This document shows, in pieces, positions 1-10,108 of a stretch of 64,000 bases of DNA; the stretch's first letter is position 1, and each line of letters begins with the position of its first letter. Made by a program: the position numbers and the translations under genes. Below the pieces are notes generated by a model that was given only the letters and a program-made list of their open reading frames with translations, made no database searches and was not told the DNA's origin. Source of the stretch: Microcystis aeruginosa FD4 (GTDB lineage: Bacteria; Cyanobacteriota; Cyanobacteriia; Cyanobacteriales; Microcystaceae); assembly GCF_009792235.1 (NCBI RefSeq), contig NZ_CP046973.1, positions 4,340,001 through 4,404,000 on the forward strand, written 5' to 3'.

Positions 1-419
1 CCAACTCCGGCACTCTGGGGCAGTCTTAACGAGTAATTTAGATAGTCAACAGCTTATCCCAAGTAAACTAACTTTATCTACCATAGAGATAGAGAGTTTT
101 CCTACTAACTAGCATCATTTTGACAATCTCCGCCCTAAAAGTAACCCATGCGGGCGTTAGGTTTCATGCTTCAACCGTTCGGCAAAAGCTCACGGCCGAA
201 GTCCAACTTACGTTCATCTTATATTTAATTCCACTCACCCACTTAGCAGTTATCTTTGCCAAAACAAATGCTAAAAGCTGATCTACGAAAAGCTAATAGC
301 TAAAATAACTGATAACCGAGCGAGTCTGAGCATCTCCCCCTTGTCAGGGTGCTATAGCTGACAGTGAGTCGCTATAATAGGATTCGCCGATCGCTAACTT
401 CTCCCTCTGTAAAATTTCT
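1..419. other. Intergenic stretch, no gene seen
   Basis: No convincing reading frame is present. The stretch carries one copy of a roughly 55-bp dispersed repeat (150-204) that recurs inverted near 48.9 kb. No strong promoter or terminator could be identified. Confidence 0.6.
150..204 (+). repeat. Dispersed ~55-bp repeat, copy 1
   Basis: The core CGTTCGGCAAAAGCTCACGG is preceded by a GTTTCATGCTTCAA segment. A near-identical inverted copy lies at 48942-48996. Core-only relatives occur near 12280-12310 (diverged) and 15551-15571. It probably belongs to a non-autonomous repeat family. Confidence 0.7.
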
Positions 420-1307
420 ATGACTGGAAGACTGAACAAGCTACAACAAGATTTAAAGAACATAGAAACGGAAGTGGCCAATTTAGCCGAAAGAATGCGG
501 GAAAAATACCGAATTTATCTTGATTCATTTGGTGAATCTCTCTATAAACAGGCGATCGGGGCAGTGTATCATATCTGTACCCGTTACTATGGGGGGGAAT
601 TTCTGGCCCTCTCCCACAGCAATCGTCAGAAACTGCAAGAGGAGATCAAAACTCTAGGACAAGAGGCTAAGGCTAGTTTACAGCAATTGGGCGAGCAGAG
701 CTTCGATCGAGAGGCATTTTCAGGGGTAGGATTGCCAAAAAGTCCAGCAGAGATGAAAAATACCCCAGATTTCTTGAAACTTTTTCTGGACAAACGGGAA
801 AACCTAGCCTCAACTGGAGAGATTAATAACCCAGATATTTTACTTTATTGTTGTCGAGTGCTGGAAAAAAACTGTATCGAGATTCTCAATCATCTCTCTA
901 GACAAATTAATCAGCAACTACAAAAAGCTTATATTCTTCCCCCTAATCTACCCAGCCAAATTATCGATAGGGCAATTCAAGCGGGAGAGGAGGGACAATC
1001 CCTAGGTGGAGGAAATAATATGTTAAACATTTTAGTAGAAGCTAAAAACCCTGAACCAGAGGAGGAAAAAGATGAAGATGATGGGAATGATAATGATTTT
1101 TCAAGTGGCAAAGTCACTAAAGTAACGGCAATTCATCTACGAATGGCTGAACTGGAATTTGCTGACGCGCGCTTAAGTGTCGAAAGAAATCAAATTCGCT
1201 CCCTTTGGGAACAATTAAATCGTCTAGGGGAACAATATCATCGTGTTCGCAAAGAATATACTATCGCTCAAGCGGAAGCGGCGTGGCGCAGTAGTTGGTA
1301 TGATTAA
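420..1307 (+). CDS. Conserved hypothetical protein, coiled-coil rich
   Basis: I do not recognise a named family. The 295-residue protein is soluble, with no signal peptide or membrane segment. It has helical, Gln/Glu/Lys-rich N-terminal (1-40) and C-terminal (about 235-290) segments likely to form coiled coils. An acidic linker at about 212-228 (runs of E and D) separates them. It ends 67 bp before recG on the same strand and could be co-transcribed. The ATG at 420 is the first in frame and has no clear Shine-Dalgarno, which is common in cyanobacteria. Confidence 0.7.
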   Translation: MTGRLNKLQQDLKNIETEVANLAERMREKYRIYLDSFGESLYKQAIGAVYHICTRYYGGEFLALSHSNRQKLQEEIKTLGQEAKASLQQLGEQSFDREAFSGVGLPKSPAEMKNTPDFLKLFLDKRENLASTGEINNPDILLYCCRVLEKNCIEILNHLSRQINQQLQKAYILPPNLPSQIIDRAIQAGEEGQSLGGGNNMLNILVEAKNPEPEEEKDEDDGNDNDFSSGKVTKVTAIHLRMAELEFADARLSVERNQIRSLWEQLNRLGEQYHRVRKEYTIAQAEAAWRSSWYD

Positions 1308-1374
1308 TCAGTTCTGATCAAACAGAGGTATTAAGGAAGCATAATACTAGGAAATTTGGAGTCAAGAGGCAATT

Positions 1375-3843
1375 ATGAAAGGGGAAATACCCGACTGGGT
1401 GAGATTACAAAAAGCCTTATCTGTGGAAGCGGAAAAAGGTTATCCCGATCTTCAGGGAAATCAATACCGTTTTAGCGAGTTTTTGTGTCTTAGTTTCGGA
1501 GATAATCCTCCCGTGGGAATTTCCACCAGTGAGAGAAATCGCTGGCGAGAATTAGCCCAAAAATTTGCCCAATATTCCCAATTTAATCCTAGACAAAGAC
1601 AACAATTAGTCACCGAAACTCGCAATTTTTTGCAACAATTACGGCAAACTTTAGAAGCAGCCACCACCCCAAAAGAACCAGCCACGGCGAAAATTATTAA
1701 TACCACTCCCATCACGGCAAAGGCTAATTCTCCACGGCAAGTTCTCCTCGAACAACCCTTGAAATATCTAGCGGAAGTGGGAGAGAAAAAAGCCAGTCTT
1801 TTAGAAAGATTAAACCTCCACAAAGTTGAAGATTTATTATATTATTATCCTCGGGATCATGTTGATTACAGTCGTCAAGTCAATATTGCTAATTTAACCG
1901 AGGGGGAAACGGTAACTTTAGTGGGGAATGTCAAGCGCTGTAATTGTTTTACTAGCCCCAAAAATACCAAGTTAGCTATCTTTGAATTGCTGTTACAGGA
2001 TCGCACTGGACAGATAAAGTTAAACCGTTTTTATGCGGGAACTCGTTATACTAATCGTGCTTGGCAAGAAGGACAAAAAAAACTCTATCCGGTGGGTTCG
2101 GTGGTGGCGGTTAGTGGTTTAGTCAAAGCGGGTAAATATGGGTTAACTTTAGAAAATCCTGAATTTGAATTATTAGACAGTTCTGGTGCAAGTATTGATT
2201 CCTTAAAAATTGGGCGTATTCTGCCGGTTTATCCCCTCACCGATGGCGTACCCGCCGACCTAATTAGAAAGGCTGTAGTCGCCGCTTTTGGGGCAGTAGA
2301 GGCGATAAAAGATACCCTACCTTTCGGTCTAAGAAAACAATACGGATTAATCGATTTAAAAACAGCAATTACTAACATTCATTTCCCCAATAATGCCGAG
2401 ATTCTAAGTCAAGCGCGACGGCGATTAGTCTTTGATGAATTCTTCTTTTTACAATTGGGTTTTCTGCGGCGGCGGCAACAGTATCGTCAGACACAGAAAA
2501 GTGCTGTTTTTAGTGCTAAGGGTCAACTAATTGATCGATTTAATCAGATAATTCCCTTTCAATTAACTAATGCTCAAAAACGAGTTATTGGGGAAATTTT
2601 AGAGGATTTAGATTCTAGCACCCCGATGAATCGTCTTGTGCAGGGGGATGTGGGTTCTGGCAAAACAATTGTCGGAGTTTATGCTATTTTAGCAGCCCTA
2701 CAATCTGGTTATCAAGCGGCATTAATGGCTCCCACGGAAGTTTTAGCAGAACAACATTATCGTAAGTTAGTTAGCTGGTTTAATCTCTTACATTTACCCG
2801 TAGAATTATTAACTGGTTCCACAAAAACCGCTAAACGGCGAGAAATTCACGCCCAATTGGAGACAGGAGAATTACCACTTTTAGTGGGAACTCATGCCCT
2901 AATTCAAGATGCAGTTAATTTCCGCAAATTAGGTTTAGTTGTTATTGATGAACAGCATCGCTTTGGGGTACAACAAAGGGCAAGATTATTAAGCAAAGGA
3001 GAGTCTCCCCACGTTTTAACCATGACAGCAACACCGATTCCCCGTACTTTAGCTTTAACCCTGCATGGGGATTTAGATGTGAGTCAAATTGACGAATTAC
3101 CACCCGGCAGGCAACCGATTCAAACCACTGCTTTAAATGGGAATCAAAGAAGGGCTGCCTATGATTTGATTCGGCGTGAAATTGCCCAAGGTAGACAAGC
3201 TTATGTGATTTTTCCCTTGATTGAAGAATCGGAAAAATTAGATGTTAGAGCTGCGGTGGAAGAATATCAAAATTTATCAGAAAAGATTTTTCCTGATTTT
3301 AATATCGGGTTACTTCATGGTCGCATGAGTTCCGCCGAAAAAGAGGAAATCTTAACAGCTTTTCGCGATAATATTCTGCAAATTATTGTCTCAACTACGG
3401 TTATCGAAGTAGGGGTGGATGTTCCCAATGCCACGGTAATGTTAATTGAAAATGCCGAGCGTTTTGGCCTTTCACAATTGCATCAATTACGGGGGCGCGT
3501 GGGCAGAGGTTCCCATCAATCCTATTGTTTACTTTTAAGTGGCAGTAATAGTGCTAATTCCCGTCAAAGATTGACGGTTTTGGAACAATCCCAAGATGGC
3601 TTTTTTATCTCGGAAATGGATATGCGATTTCGCGGTCCAGGGGAAGTTTTAGGACAACGACAATCGGGTTTACCAGACTTTGCCCTCGCTAGTTTAGTCG
3701 AGGATCAAGAGGTGTTGGTTTTGGCAAGAGATGCCGCCGAAAAAATTATGTTAGATGACCCCCATTTAATCACTTTGCCTACTTTGAAACAAGCTTTAGA
3801 AGCTAAATATCAACGGATGTTAGGAGGGGATATTTTAACTTGA
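1375..3843 (+). CDS. recG: ATP-dependent DNA helicase RecG
   Basis: RecG remodels stalled replication forks and branched recombination intermediates. At 822 residues it is longer than the E. coli enzyme (693) because of an N-terminal extension of about 130 residues, as is usual in cyanobacterial and plant RecG. An OB-fold wedge domain (about 170-270) precedes the SF2 core. The core has Walker A GDVGSGKT near residue 424, a DEQH box near 524, TATPIPRT motif III, and a helicase C domain with GLLHGRM and HQLRGRVGRG. The start ATG has AGAGG six bases upstream. The protein is intact. Confidence 0.96.
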   Translation: MKGEIPDWVRLQKALSVEAEKGYPDLQGNQYRFSEFLCLSFGDNPPVGISTSERNRWRELAQKFAQYSQFNPRQRQQLVTETRNFLQQLRQTLEAATTPKEPATAKIINTTPITAKANSPRQVLLEQPLKYLAEVGEKKASLLERLNLHKVEDLLYYYPRDHVDYSRQVNIANLTEGETVTLVGNVKRCNCFTSPKNTKLAIFELLLQDRTGQIKLNRFYAGTRYTNRAWQEGQKKLYPVGSVVAVSGLVKAGKYGLTLENPEFELLDSSGASIDSLKIGRILPVYPLTDGVPADLIRKAVVAAFGAVEAIKDTLPFGLRKQYGLIDLKTAITNIHFPNNAEILSQARRRLVFDEFFFLQLGFLRRRQQYRQTQKSAVFSAKGQLIDRFNQIIPFQLTNAQKRVIGEILEDLDSSTPMNRLVQGDVGSGKTIVGVYAILAALQSGYQAALMAPTEVLAEQHYRKLVSWFNLLHLPVELLTGSTKTAKRREIHAQLETGELPLLVGTHALIQDAVNFRKLGLVVIDEQHRFGVQQRARLLSKGESPHVLTMTATPIPRTLALTLHGDLDVSQIDELPPGRQPIQTTALNGNQRRAAYDLIRREIAQGRQAYVIFPLIEESEKLDVRAAVEEYQNLSEKIFPDFNIGLLHGRMSSAEKEEILTAFRDNILQIIVSTTVIEVGVDVPNATVMLIENAERFGLSQLHQLRGRVGRGSHQSYCLLLSGSNSANSRQRLTVLEQSQDGFFISEMDMRFRGPGEVLGQRQSGLPDFALASLVEDQEVLVLARDAAEKIMLDDPHLITLPTLKQALEAKYQRMLGGDILT

Positions 3844-4071
3844 TTTATCGGTAAACAGTAATCAGTAATCGAGGTATGAGGTTTTCGTTTTGGGGAGACG
3901 GTCGACGATGCCCTAGGGCAAGGGGGGGTTGGAGGAGATTCAGCTAATCTAAGGATAGGCGGTTAAAATGCGTCTTAGCTTATTAGCATCAAAATCTCTG
4001 TTTGGCAATCTAACTCCCCAGCAGTGCGTGAGTCTGGGTGGGTACTCATGGGGGTTCGTTGAGTTAGCGCA

Positions 4072-5910
4072 TTATTTTAATAATAATAAACGCTGGGGAG
4101 ATAAAGTAACAGTCCAAGGCAGAGCTTTCTCCTTAATTTCTAACCATTTATCCTTATATAACTCTGCTTGGATATGAAAATCTCGATCGTGGTTCGAGGG
4201 TTGATTAAGTTTCAGATAGAGAGTCACCCGATGGGGTCCTTCAATGGCATTAGCTAACCAACAGGGAAAAGTATTAATATTGCTTAAATCTCGACCAAAA
4301 ATAATTTGATGGGCGCGAATTCCCGTGTGAGCTAAATAGTCGGGAATCCTAGGGACGGTGTGTAATTTAACATCCCAATCAATGGCTTCCAATTGTTGAT
4401 TATTAATGATAATAGCACGGGAAAAATTCTTACAGCCAGTAATTTTTGCCAAACTAACGCTATCTGGTCGCTCAAAAATTTTCTGTTTAGAATTATTGGC
4501 AATTGCCCGCCCTTTTTCCATAACTAATAAATTCTCACATATTCGATAAGCTTCATCCATATTATGGGTAACAAAAATTGTCACGCCATCGTAATTACTT
4601 AAAGTTTTGATCATCTGACGTTCTAATTGAGCGCGTAGATGGGTATCAAGGGCAGAAAAAGGCTCATCTAATAATAAAGCTTCCGGACGACTAGCTAAAG
4701 CGCGAGCGATGGCGACCCGTTGCTGTTGTCCCCCCGATAATTGATGGGGATAACGGTTTTCCATGCCGGGTAACTGCACTAATTCTAATTGGGTGGCAAT
4801 CTGCTGACGGATAATTTTTGTGGGTAACTTTTGCGAGAGACCAAAAGCGATATTTTCTGCCACGGTGAGATGGGGAAAAAGGGCATAATTCTGCACCACA
4901 AAACCGATACGACGCTGACGACTGGGGAGATTAATTCCCTTTTCGGAATCGAAGAGAATGCGACCATTTAAGACAATACGACCCCTTGAGGGCGTTTCCA
5001 CACCAGCCAGCGATCGCAAAATCAGGCTTTTTCCCGACCCCGAAGCCCCTAATAGTCCTAGGGGCTGATTTTGGCAGTTAAAAGTTACCGAGAGGTTAAA
5101 ACCGGGTAAATATTTCTCTATGTCAACAAATAAGCCTATTTTATCCCTATAATGCTGATTTTCAGCTTCTAAAAGGGCAAAATTGCGACCCTCCCAGGGT
5201 GGCAGCCAGTCCTCCATCTCGTTAGGTTTGCTTTCTCCCGGTCGTCCTAATTGCTGTTTGCGTTGACTTTGCCAGAGATTAACGGCGATAATCCCCGATA
5301 GGGAGATTAATATGATAATAAACACCCATATCCAAGCCTCGGTCATCGCTCCTGCTTCCACAGCGAAGAAAATCGCCATCGGGATAGTTTGAGTTTGCCC
5401 CGGAATATTACCGGCTAACATCAAAGTCGCCCCAAATTCCCCCAAAGCGCGGGCAAAAGCTAGGGTTAATCCTGCTAATACCCCGGGGAAGGAGAGGGGC
5501 AAAAGTACGCGCCAGAATATTTTTCTCTCCGTCGCGCCCAAGGTGCGGGCAACCTGTAAAAGATTGGCATCCACCTGTTCAAAAGCCCCTAGGGTGGTTT
5601 TGTACATCAGGGGAAAAGCTACCACCGTCGCAGTAATGATGGCGGCATAGCAAGTAAAAACGATGCGAAAGTTAAATAAGTCTAATAACTGTCCTAATGG
5701 TCCGTTTTTGCCGAATAGGAGCAGTAAAATGAACCCTACCACCGTCGGTGGCAAGATTAAGGGCGCAACGAAAACTCCCTCGATTAGGGATTTCCACCGT
5801 CCGCGATAGCCTAACATCCAATAAGCGGCGGCAATACCGAGAAAAAAGATGATTATCAGGGCAATGGTGGCGGTTTTCAGGGATATCCATAGGGGGGAAA
5901 AGTCTGACAT
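4072..5910 (-). CDS. modBC: Molybdate ABC transporter permease-ATPase fusion ModBC
   Basis: This is a single polypeptide with the inner-membrane permease (about 1-215, five to six membrane segments, EAA-loop region near 110-130) fused to the ATPase. The ATPase has Walker A GASGSGKS at 288-295, signature LSGGQ at 391-395, Walker B LLLDEPFSALD around 412-422 and the H-loop THN near 448. The C-terminal part (490-612) is the region where a regulatory Mop-like domain would sit, but I cannot confirm one. ModB-ModC fusions are known in cyanobacteria. The gene lies 3 bp downstream of modA, so the two form an operon for molybdate uptake. Confidence 0.95.
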   Translation of the reverse strand: MSDFSPLWISLKTATIALIIIFFLGIAAAYWMLGYRGRWKSLIEGVFVAPLILPPTVVGFILLLLFGKNGPLGQLLDLFNFRIVFTCYAAIITATVVAFPLMYKTTLGAFEQVDANLLQVARTLGATERKIFWRVLLPLSFPGVLAGLTLAFARALGEFGATLMLAGNIPGQTQTIPMAIFFAVEAGAMTEAWIWVFIIILISLSGIIAVNLWQSQRKQQLGRPGESKPNEMEDWLPPWEGRNFALLEAENQHYRDKIGLFVDIEKYLPGFNLSVTFNCQNQPLGLLGASGSGKSLILRSLAGVETPSRGRIVLNGRILFDSEKGINLPSRQRRIGFVVQNYALFPHLTVAENIAFGLSQKLPTKIIRQQIATQLELVQLPGMENRYPHQLSGGQQQRVAIARALASRPEALLLDEPFSALDTHLRAQLERQMIKTLSNYDGVTIFVTHNMDEAYRICENLLVMEKGRAIANNSKQKIFERPDSVSLAKITGCKNFSRAIIINNQQLEAIDWDVKLHTVPRIPDYLAHTGIRAHQIIFGRDLSNINTFPCWLANAIEGPHRVTLYLKLNQPSNHDRDFHIQAELYKDKWLEIKEKALPWTVTLSPQRLLLLK

Positions 5911-5913
5911 TGT

Positions 5914-6714
5914 TTATCTGGCTATTGCGAAGCCGAATTTTTCAAAAATGTTTTTAGCGGCTGTCCTAGTGAGATATTGGGCGAAAGTCTTGGCAGCTTG
6001 CGGGTTTTTACTAGCTTTGATCACAGCTATCGGGTAAATAATCGAAGAATGAAGATTATTGGCAGCCGTAGCCACTACTTTTACTTGGTCGGAAATTTTG
6101 GCATCGGTGATGTAAACAATGCCAGCATCGGCGTTACCGGTTTCTACGGCGGCGAGAACATTACGGACGGAGTTGGCAAAGACCAGTTTTGGTCTTATTT
6201 GCTCTAAAATGCCGAGATTTTTCAAAACTTCTTCGCTGTACTGACCGACGGGAACGCTGCGCGGTTCACCCACGGCAATTCTTTTGACATTACTGTTAGT
6301 CAGGGAACGAAAATCGCTGATTTTTAGGGTGGAATTCTTGGGAACGATTAAAACTAGGCGATTAGTGAGCAGGTTTCTACTGGTACTTGTATCAATCCAA
6401 CCAGCTTTTGCTAAAGCGTCCATTTGCTTAGTCGCAGCCGAGACGAAAACATCGGCGAGTGCACCTTGTGCGATTTGCTGTTGCAAAGCCCCCGACGCAC
6501 CGAAGTTATAGTTAACTTTAATCTTGGCATGGGCTTTTTCAAACCTCGGCTTGATTTCTTCTAGGGCATCTTTGAGACTAGCGGCGGCAGAAACTAGAAT
6601 TGTCTGGGTTTGGGCGGTGGCGATAGTAGCGGAAAAAAGGTTTATGCCTGGAGATAATAACCAAATAAGGGCAATTGAGCCGATAAAAGCCAGAAAATAC
6701 CGTCTTTTCATCAA
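5914..6714 (-). CDS. modA: Molybdate-binding periplasmic protein ModA
   Basis: This is the substrate-binding subunit of the molybdate transporter. The 266-residue protein starts with a basic, hydrophobic export signal (MMKRRYFLAFIGSIALIWLL), then shows the ModA-type AAASLKDAL entry motif, NFGASGALQQQI, and later GNADAGIVYITDA, typical of periplasmic oxyanion-binding proteins. It is the first gene of modA-modBC. No Mo-dependent regulatory site could be recognised upstream. Confidence 0.95.
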   Translation of the reverse strand: MMKRRYFLAFIGSIALIWLLSPGINLFSATIATAQTQTILVSAAASLKDALEEIKPRFEKAHAKIKVNYNFGASGALQQQIAQGALADVFVSAATKQMDALAKAGWIDTSTSRNLLTNRLVLIVPKNSTLKISDFRSLTNSNVKRIAVGEPRSVPVGQYSEEVLKNLGILEQIRPKLVFANSVRNVLAAVETGNADAGIVYITDAKISDQVKVVATAANNLHSSIIYPIAVIKASKNPQAAKTFAQYLTRTAAKNIFEKFGFAIAR

Positions 6715-7445
6715 GATTGGTAGCAGGCGATCGATATTTATATTTCTATCAAAACCAATCGACCGCTGGAAATCTGTATCTAATGATGCTAAATACCAGT
6801 TTAGTTGGTAGTGTTTGGCAATGTAGTAGGCTGAAAAAGCAAGATTTTATCGAGATTTTCGCTGATTTATCGAGCTATTTGTCACCTTAGATAGGGTCTG
6901 CTGAAAAAGTTTGGGTTCTTCGGTTTGTCTTATGCAACGGACAGGGTTATAAGGGATGAAACCTTTATCTAGAAAGATATTCAGGGATTTTTGTCAATTG
7001 TTTTCGAGCTAGAACGAACTAATCAATTAAGTCTCTTGCCAGATAAGGATTTAGTCGATTTATGCCCCCCGATTCGAACCATAAGTAGTCGTGCAAAATT
7101 AATTTCCTAGTCGAGACTCCGAGACTCCGAGACTCACAAGACAGCTATTAGGGATCGGATTTGAGTTTTCAGTTCACTGTTTACTGATCACAGCAGCAGT
7201 CTGACGGAGTAGTGGCTTAGATGTATAATTAATTGTGCTTAGATACTTACCCAGTAACGAAGAACCGAGATTTATAGAATGGCTACCCATGAATGTTCTG
7301 ATCTGACGAAGCAGCACAAAAATTAGCAGTTCTGGAAAAACTAGGGTTATCATCGTAGCACGGTGTTATGATTAAGCGGTGATTAATCGAGCCAGATTGC
7401 TACCGCAAAATCTTTTAATAGAGTTATCCCTTGACTATTTGATTA
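6715..7445. other. Repeat-bearing intergenic region between modA and the tyrosine kinase gene
   Basis: This divergent gap of about 730 bp shows no convincing gene. It contains a copy of the TAGGGTCTGCTGAAAAAGTT repeat (6892-6912) immediately followed by an ISL3-type terminal sequence (6914-6935). Short tandem bits such as GAGACTCCGAGACTC follow near 7115. Promoters for the two divergent genes must lie here but could not be pinpointed. Confidence 0.6.
6914..6935 (+). repeat. ISL3-type terminal repeat, solo copy
   Basis: GGTTCTTCGGTTTGTCTTAT plus GC closely resembles the right end of the ISL3-family IS at 46195-47616 (GGCTCTTCGGTAATTGTTAT plus GC). No transposase lies next to it. It is probably the end of a decayed or non-autonomous relative. 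Confidence 0.55.
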
Positions 7446-9758
7446 ATGATGAACAACCAACAAAACGGGGCTTTAAAAACCCAAAGTCAAGCAAATCTGC
7501 CAGTTTTTGCTCAACCCGCTTTTATACCCTCCGTGACCGAGGAAGAAGAGGAACTCAACCTGCGTCAAGTCCTTTCTGTCATCAAGCATCGCTGGTGGTT
7601 AATCGCTGGTATCACCCTCGGGCTGACAGCAGCGATCGCTACTTGGACTTTCTTAAAAACCCCTATCTATCAAGGTAAATTCCTGCTGCTCATCGGTCAA
7701 CCCATTGAGGAAAATAAAAATTCTCTCGGGTTGGCAGCCCAAGATATCCTGCCTCAGTTAGGGGGTGAAGATATCGATTATGATACCCAGATCGCTGTTT
7801 TAACAAGTCCTCAACTCCTTAACCCCATCCTTAGTAAAATAACTCCTCAATATCCCGACTTTACCTACAGTGATTTAATTAGTAAAACTGGCAAATCTGA
7901 TCTCAAAATTAGTCAATTAAAAGAGACAAAAGTTTTAGAAATTTCCTATCAAGATGCGGAACCGAAAAAAATTCAGCTGGTTTTAGATAATTTAGCCCGT
8001 CACTACCTAAACTATAGTTCTCAGGAACGGAAGACCGAAATTAATCAAGGGTTAGATTTTGTCAATGCACAATTGCCCGTGCTGCAGGAACGAGTTAATT
8101 CTCTACAAAAACAAATGCAGCAATTCCGGCAGCAATACAATTTCCTCGATCCTGACAAAGAGGCGACTCGTTTATCACAACAGTTAACCACTACCGAACA
8201 AGAGTATCGGGCAGCCCAAGTCGCCCTTAACGAAATTAACTCTCGCTATCAAGCTTTACAGCAACAGGTGGGATTAGCCCCGAATCAAGCAATTATCGCC
8301 ACTTATCTCAGTGAATCCCCCGGTTATCAAGATTTGCTCAAGCAGCTGCAGGAAGTAGAAGTGGAATTGGCCAAACAATCGGCAGTTTTTGCGAAAGATA
8401 GCCCGATAATCGCCACCCTAGAGGAAAAAAGAGCCAATTTACTGCCCCTACTGCAAAAGGAGGCCCAAAGAACCCTAGGGGAAAAACTGCCCCAGACAGT
8501 GGGTAATTCTCCGGCTTTGGTGTCACGGAGCGCTTTGCGAGTAGAATTAACCCAACAATTGGTGGAAGCCGCTAACAGTCGCCAAACCCTAGAAGTTAAG
8601 GTAGAATCCCTTGCCCAAGCCCTCGAACAACAGAAAGCCTCGGTCAAAAATCTGGCGGTTTTAGCCCGTCGTTATACGGATTTGCAGCGAGAATTGGAAA
8701 TCGCCACCACCAGTCTCGGCCGTTTTCTGGAGGAACAACAAAAACTCCAACTCAAGGTGGCACAACAGGTCGTCCCTTGGCAACTGATCGCCCCTCCAGA
8801 AGTAGAGGAAGAATTCGTTTCTCCTAAACCCGTGCGAAATCTAGCTTTAGGGGTTATCGGTGGTCTGTTACTAGGTATGGGGGCGGCCTTTTTAGCTGAA
8901 AGATTAGACCCCGTTCATCATAGTGCAGATGAACTAAAAGAAGATACTAAACTACCCCTTTTAGGCGCAATTCCCTGGCAAAAAGACCTCGGCACGATCG
9001 AAAAAGTGATCACCGCCGCCCTACCCCAGTTAACAGTCGGCGATCGCAAAATTACTATCCCTAATACTACCCTAAAATCAGCCAACGAAAACCCGTCCTA
9101 CTATAATTTCTCCCCCTTCTCGGAAGCTTTCCGCACTCTTAACACCAATATTCGTCTCCTCGGTTCCGATTCCCCCCTCAAGTCCCTCGTGATTAGTTCT
9201 CTATCACCGGGAGATGGTAAAACCACCATGGCAATCAATATCGCTAAGGCGGCCGCTGGTATGGGACAAAGAGTCTTACTGGTGGATGCCGACCTGCGAC
9301 GACCCCAGATTCACCATCGACTTAATCTCGATAACGACCACGGCCTTAGTAATGTCATCGCCGAGGGTCTCGATTGGAACGAGGCCATTCAATCCCTACC
9401 CCGCTACGAGAATTTATCGATTCTTACCTCCGGTCCAATTCCCCCAGATCCAACCCGCTTGCTTTCTTCCCAGAGAATGCAGGAAATTATCTCGCAATTA
9501 CAGCAAGACCACGCCTTCGATCTAATTATCTACGATCTACCACCGCTCGTCGCCTTTGCCGATGCGAAAATTCTCGCCGCCATGGCCACCGGACTGATTC
9601 TCGTCACCAAACTGGGCAAAACCGATCGCTTTGCCCTTAAAAATCTGCTCGAAGATCTGAGATTATCCCACATTTCCCTGTTAGGTTTAGTGGCTAATAA
9701 CGTTAGTCGGAAAGACCACAATTATCGTTACTATGGCCATTACTACGGCAAAAGATAA
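7446..9758 (+). CDS. Wzc-type polysaccharide co-polymerase with tyrosine autokinase domain
   Basis: This inner-membrane protein is expected to control chain length and export of extracellular polysaccharide. An N-terminal Wzz-like domain has membrane segments at about 50-70 and 465-487, separated by a long Gln-rich coiled-coil periplasmic region. The cytoplasmic BY-kinase domain has Walker A SLSPGDGKTTM near residue 588, Walker A' LLVDADLRRP, and Walker B LIIYDLPP. The C-terminus is a tyrosine cluster (NYRYYGHYYGKR), the usual autophosphorylation tail. At 770 residues both modules are complete. No Wzb-like phosphatase or wza/wzx/wzy genes lie nearby in the window. Confidence 0.93.
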   Translation: MMNNQQNGALKTQSQANLPVFAQPAFIPSVTEEEEELNLRQVLSVIKHRWWLIAGITLGLTAAIATWTFLKTPIYQGKFLLLIGQPIEENKNSLGLAAQDILPQLGGEDIDYDTQIAVLTSPQLLNPILSKITPQYPDFTYSDLISKTGKSDLKISQLKETKVLEISYQDAEPKKIQLVLDNLARHYLNYSSQERKTEINQGLDFVNAQLPVLQERVNSLQKQMQQFRQQYNFLDPDKEATRLSQQLTTTEQEYRAAQVALNEINSRYQALQQQVGLAPNQAIIATYLSESPGYQDLLKQLQEVEVELAKQSAVFAKDSPIIATLEEKRANLLPLLQKEAQRTLGEKLPQTVGNSPALVSRSALRVELTQQLVEAANSRQTLEVKVESLAQALEQQKASVKNLAVLARRYTDLQRELEIATTSLGRFLEEQQKLQLKVAQQVVPWQLIAPPEVEEEFVSPKPVRNLALGVIGGLLLGMGAAFLAERLDPVHHSADELKEDTKLPLLGAIPWQKDLGTIEKVITAALPQLTVGDRKITIPNTTLKSANENPSYYNFSPFSEAFRTLNTNIRLLGSDSPLKSLVISSLSPGDGKTTMAINIAKAAAGMGQRVLLVDADLRRPQIHHRLNLDNDHGLSNVIAEGLDWNEAIQSLPRYENLSILTSGPIPPDPTRLLSSQRMQEIISQLQQDHAFDLIIYDLPPLVAFADAKILAAMATGLILVTKLGKTDRFALKNLLEDLRLSHISLLGLVANNVSRKDHNYRYYGHYYGKR

Positions 9759-9775
9759 TTAAATTGAAGATATAT

Positions 9776-9826
9776 CCCCCCTTAATAAGGGGGGTGTATG
9801 CCTTAATCCCCCCTTATTAAGGGGGG
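9776..9826. terminator. Twin palindromes downstream of the kinase gene
   Basis: Two near-identical palindromes, CCCCCC-TTAATAA-GGGGGG (9776-9794) and CCCCCC-TTATTAA-GGGGGG (9808-9826), start 17 bp after the stop codon and share a GTGTATG tail. They can fold as hairpins and may terminate transcription. They also look like a short mobile repeat, since a diverged relative lies near 62.1-62.3 kb. Confidence 0.5.
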
Positions 9827-9868
9827 TGTATGATGGTTTTTAACACCTAACTACTTAGGGTTTGCAGC

Positions 9869-9952
9869 AAAAAGTACGGGCGAAGCATTCGGATAGAAAA
9901 TCTAAGGTTTCACCGATAGGTTATTGTCCGAATGCTTCGCCCCTACAGGACG
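9869..9952. mobile_element. MITE, ~84 bp, copy 1
   Basis: Arms GGGCGAAGCATTCGGA (9878-9893) and TCCGAATGCTTCGCCC (9927-9942) form a perfect inverted repeat around an AT-rich centre, followed by CCTACAGGACGC. A second copy with the same arms, centre and tail lies at 49639-49721. It has no coding capacity, so it fits a miniature inverted-repeat element. Confidence 0.75.
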
Positions 9953-10108
9953 CGGGCCGATGAAGATGCAAGGTTTTGAACCACGATTCTCTCAAAATCT
10001 TGCACCTGTTTCACGAGAAAAGCCACAAAACCCTTACCTTACCTACATTTCACATTTATTCAGCAAACCCTACTTATTGATCGGTTATCAACTTTTAATT
10101 GATGTTAA

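Noticed and set aside
3968..4177. 69-residue plus-strand open frame after recG
   Set aside because: Its second half is antisense to the modBC 3' end, it has no family resemblance, and its composition reflects the opposite strand.
7095..7140. tRNA-like GATTCGAACC near 7070
   Set aside because: A T-loop-like string is present, but no acceptor, D or anticodon stems can be folded around it.
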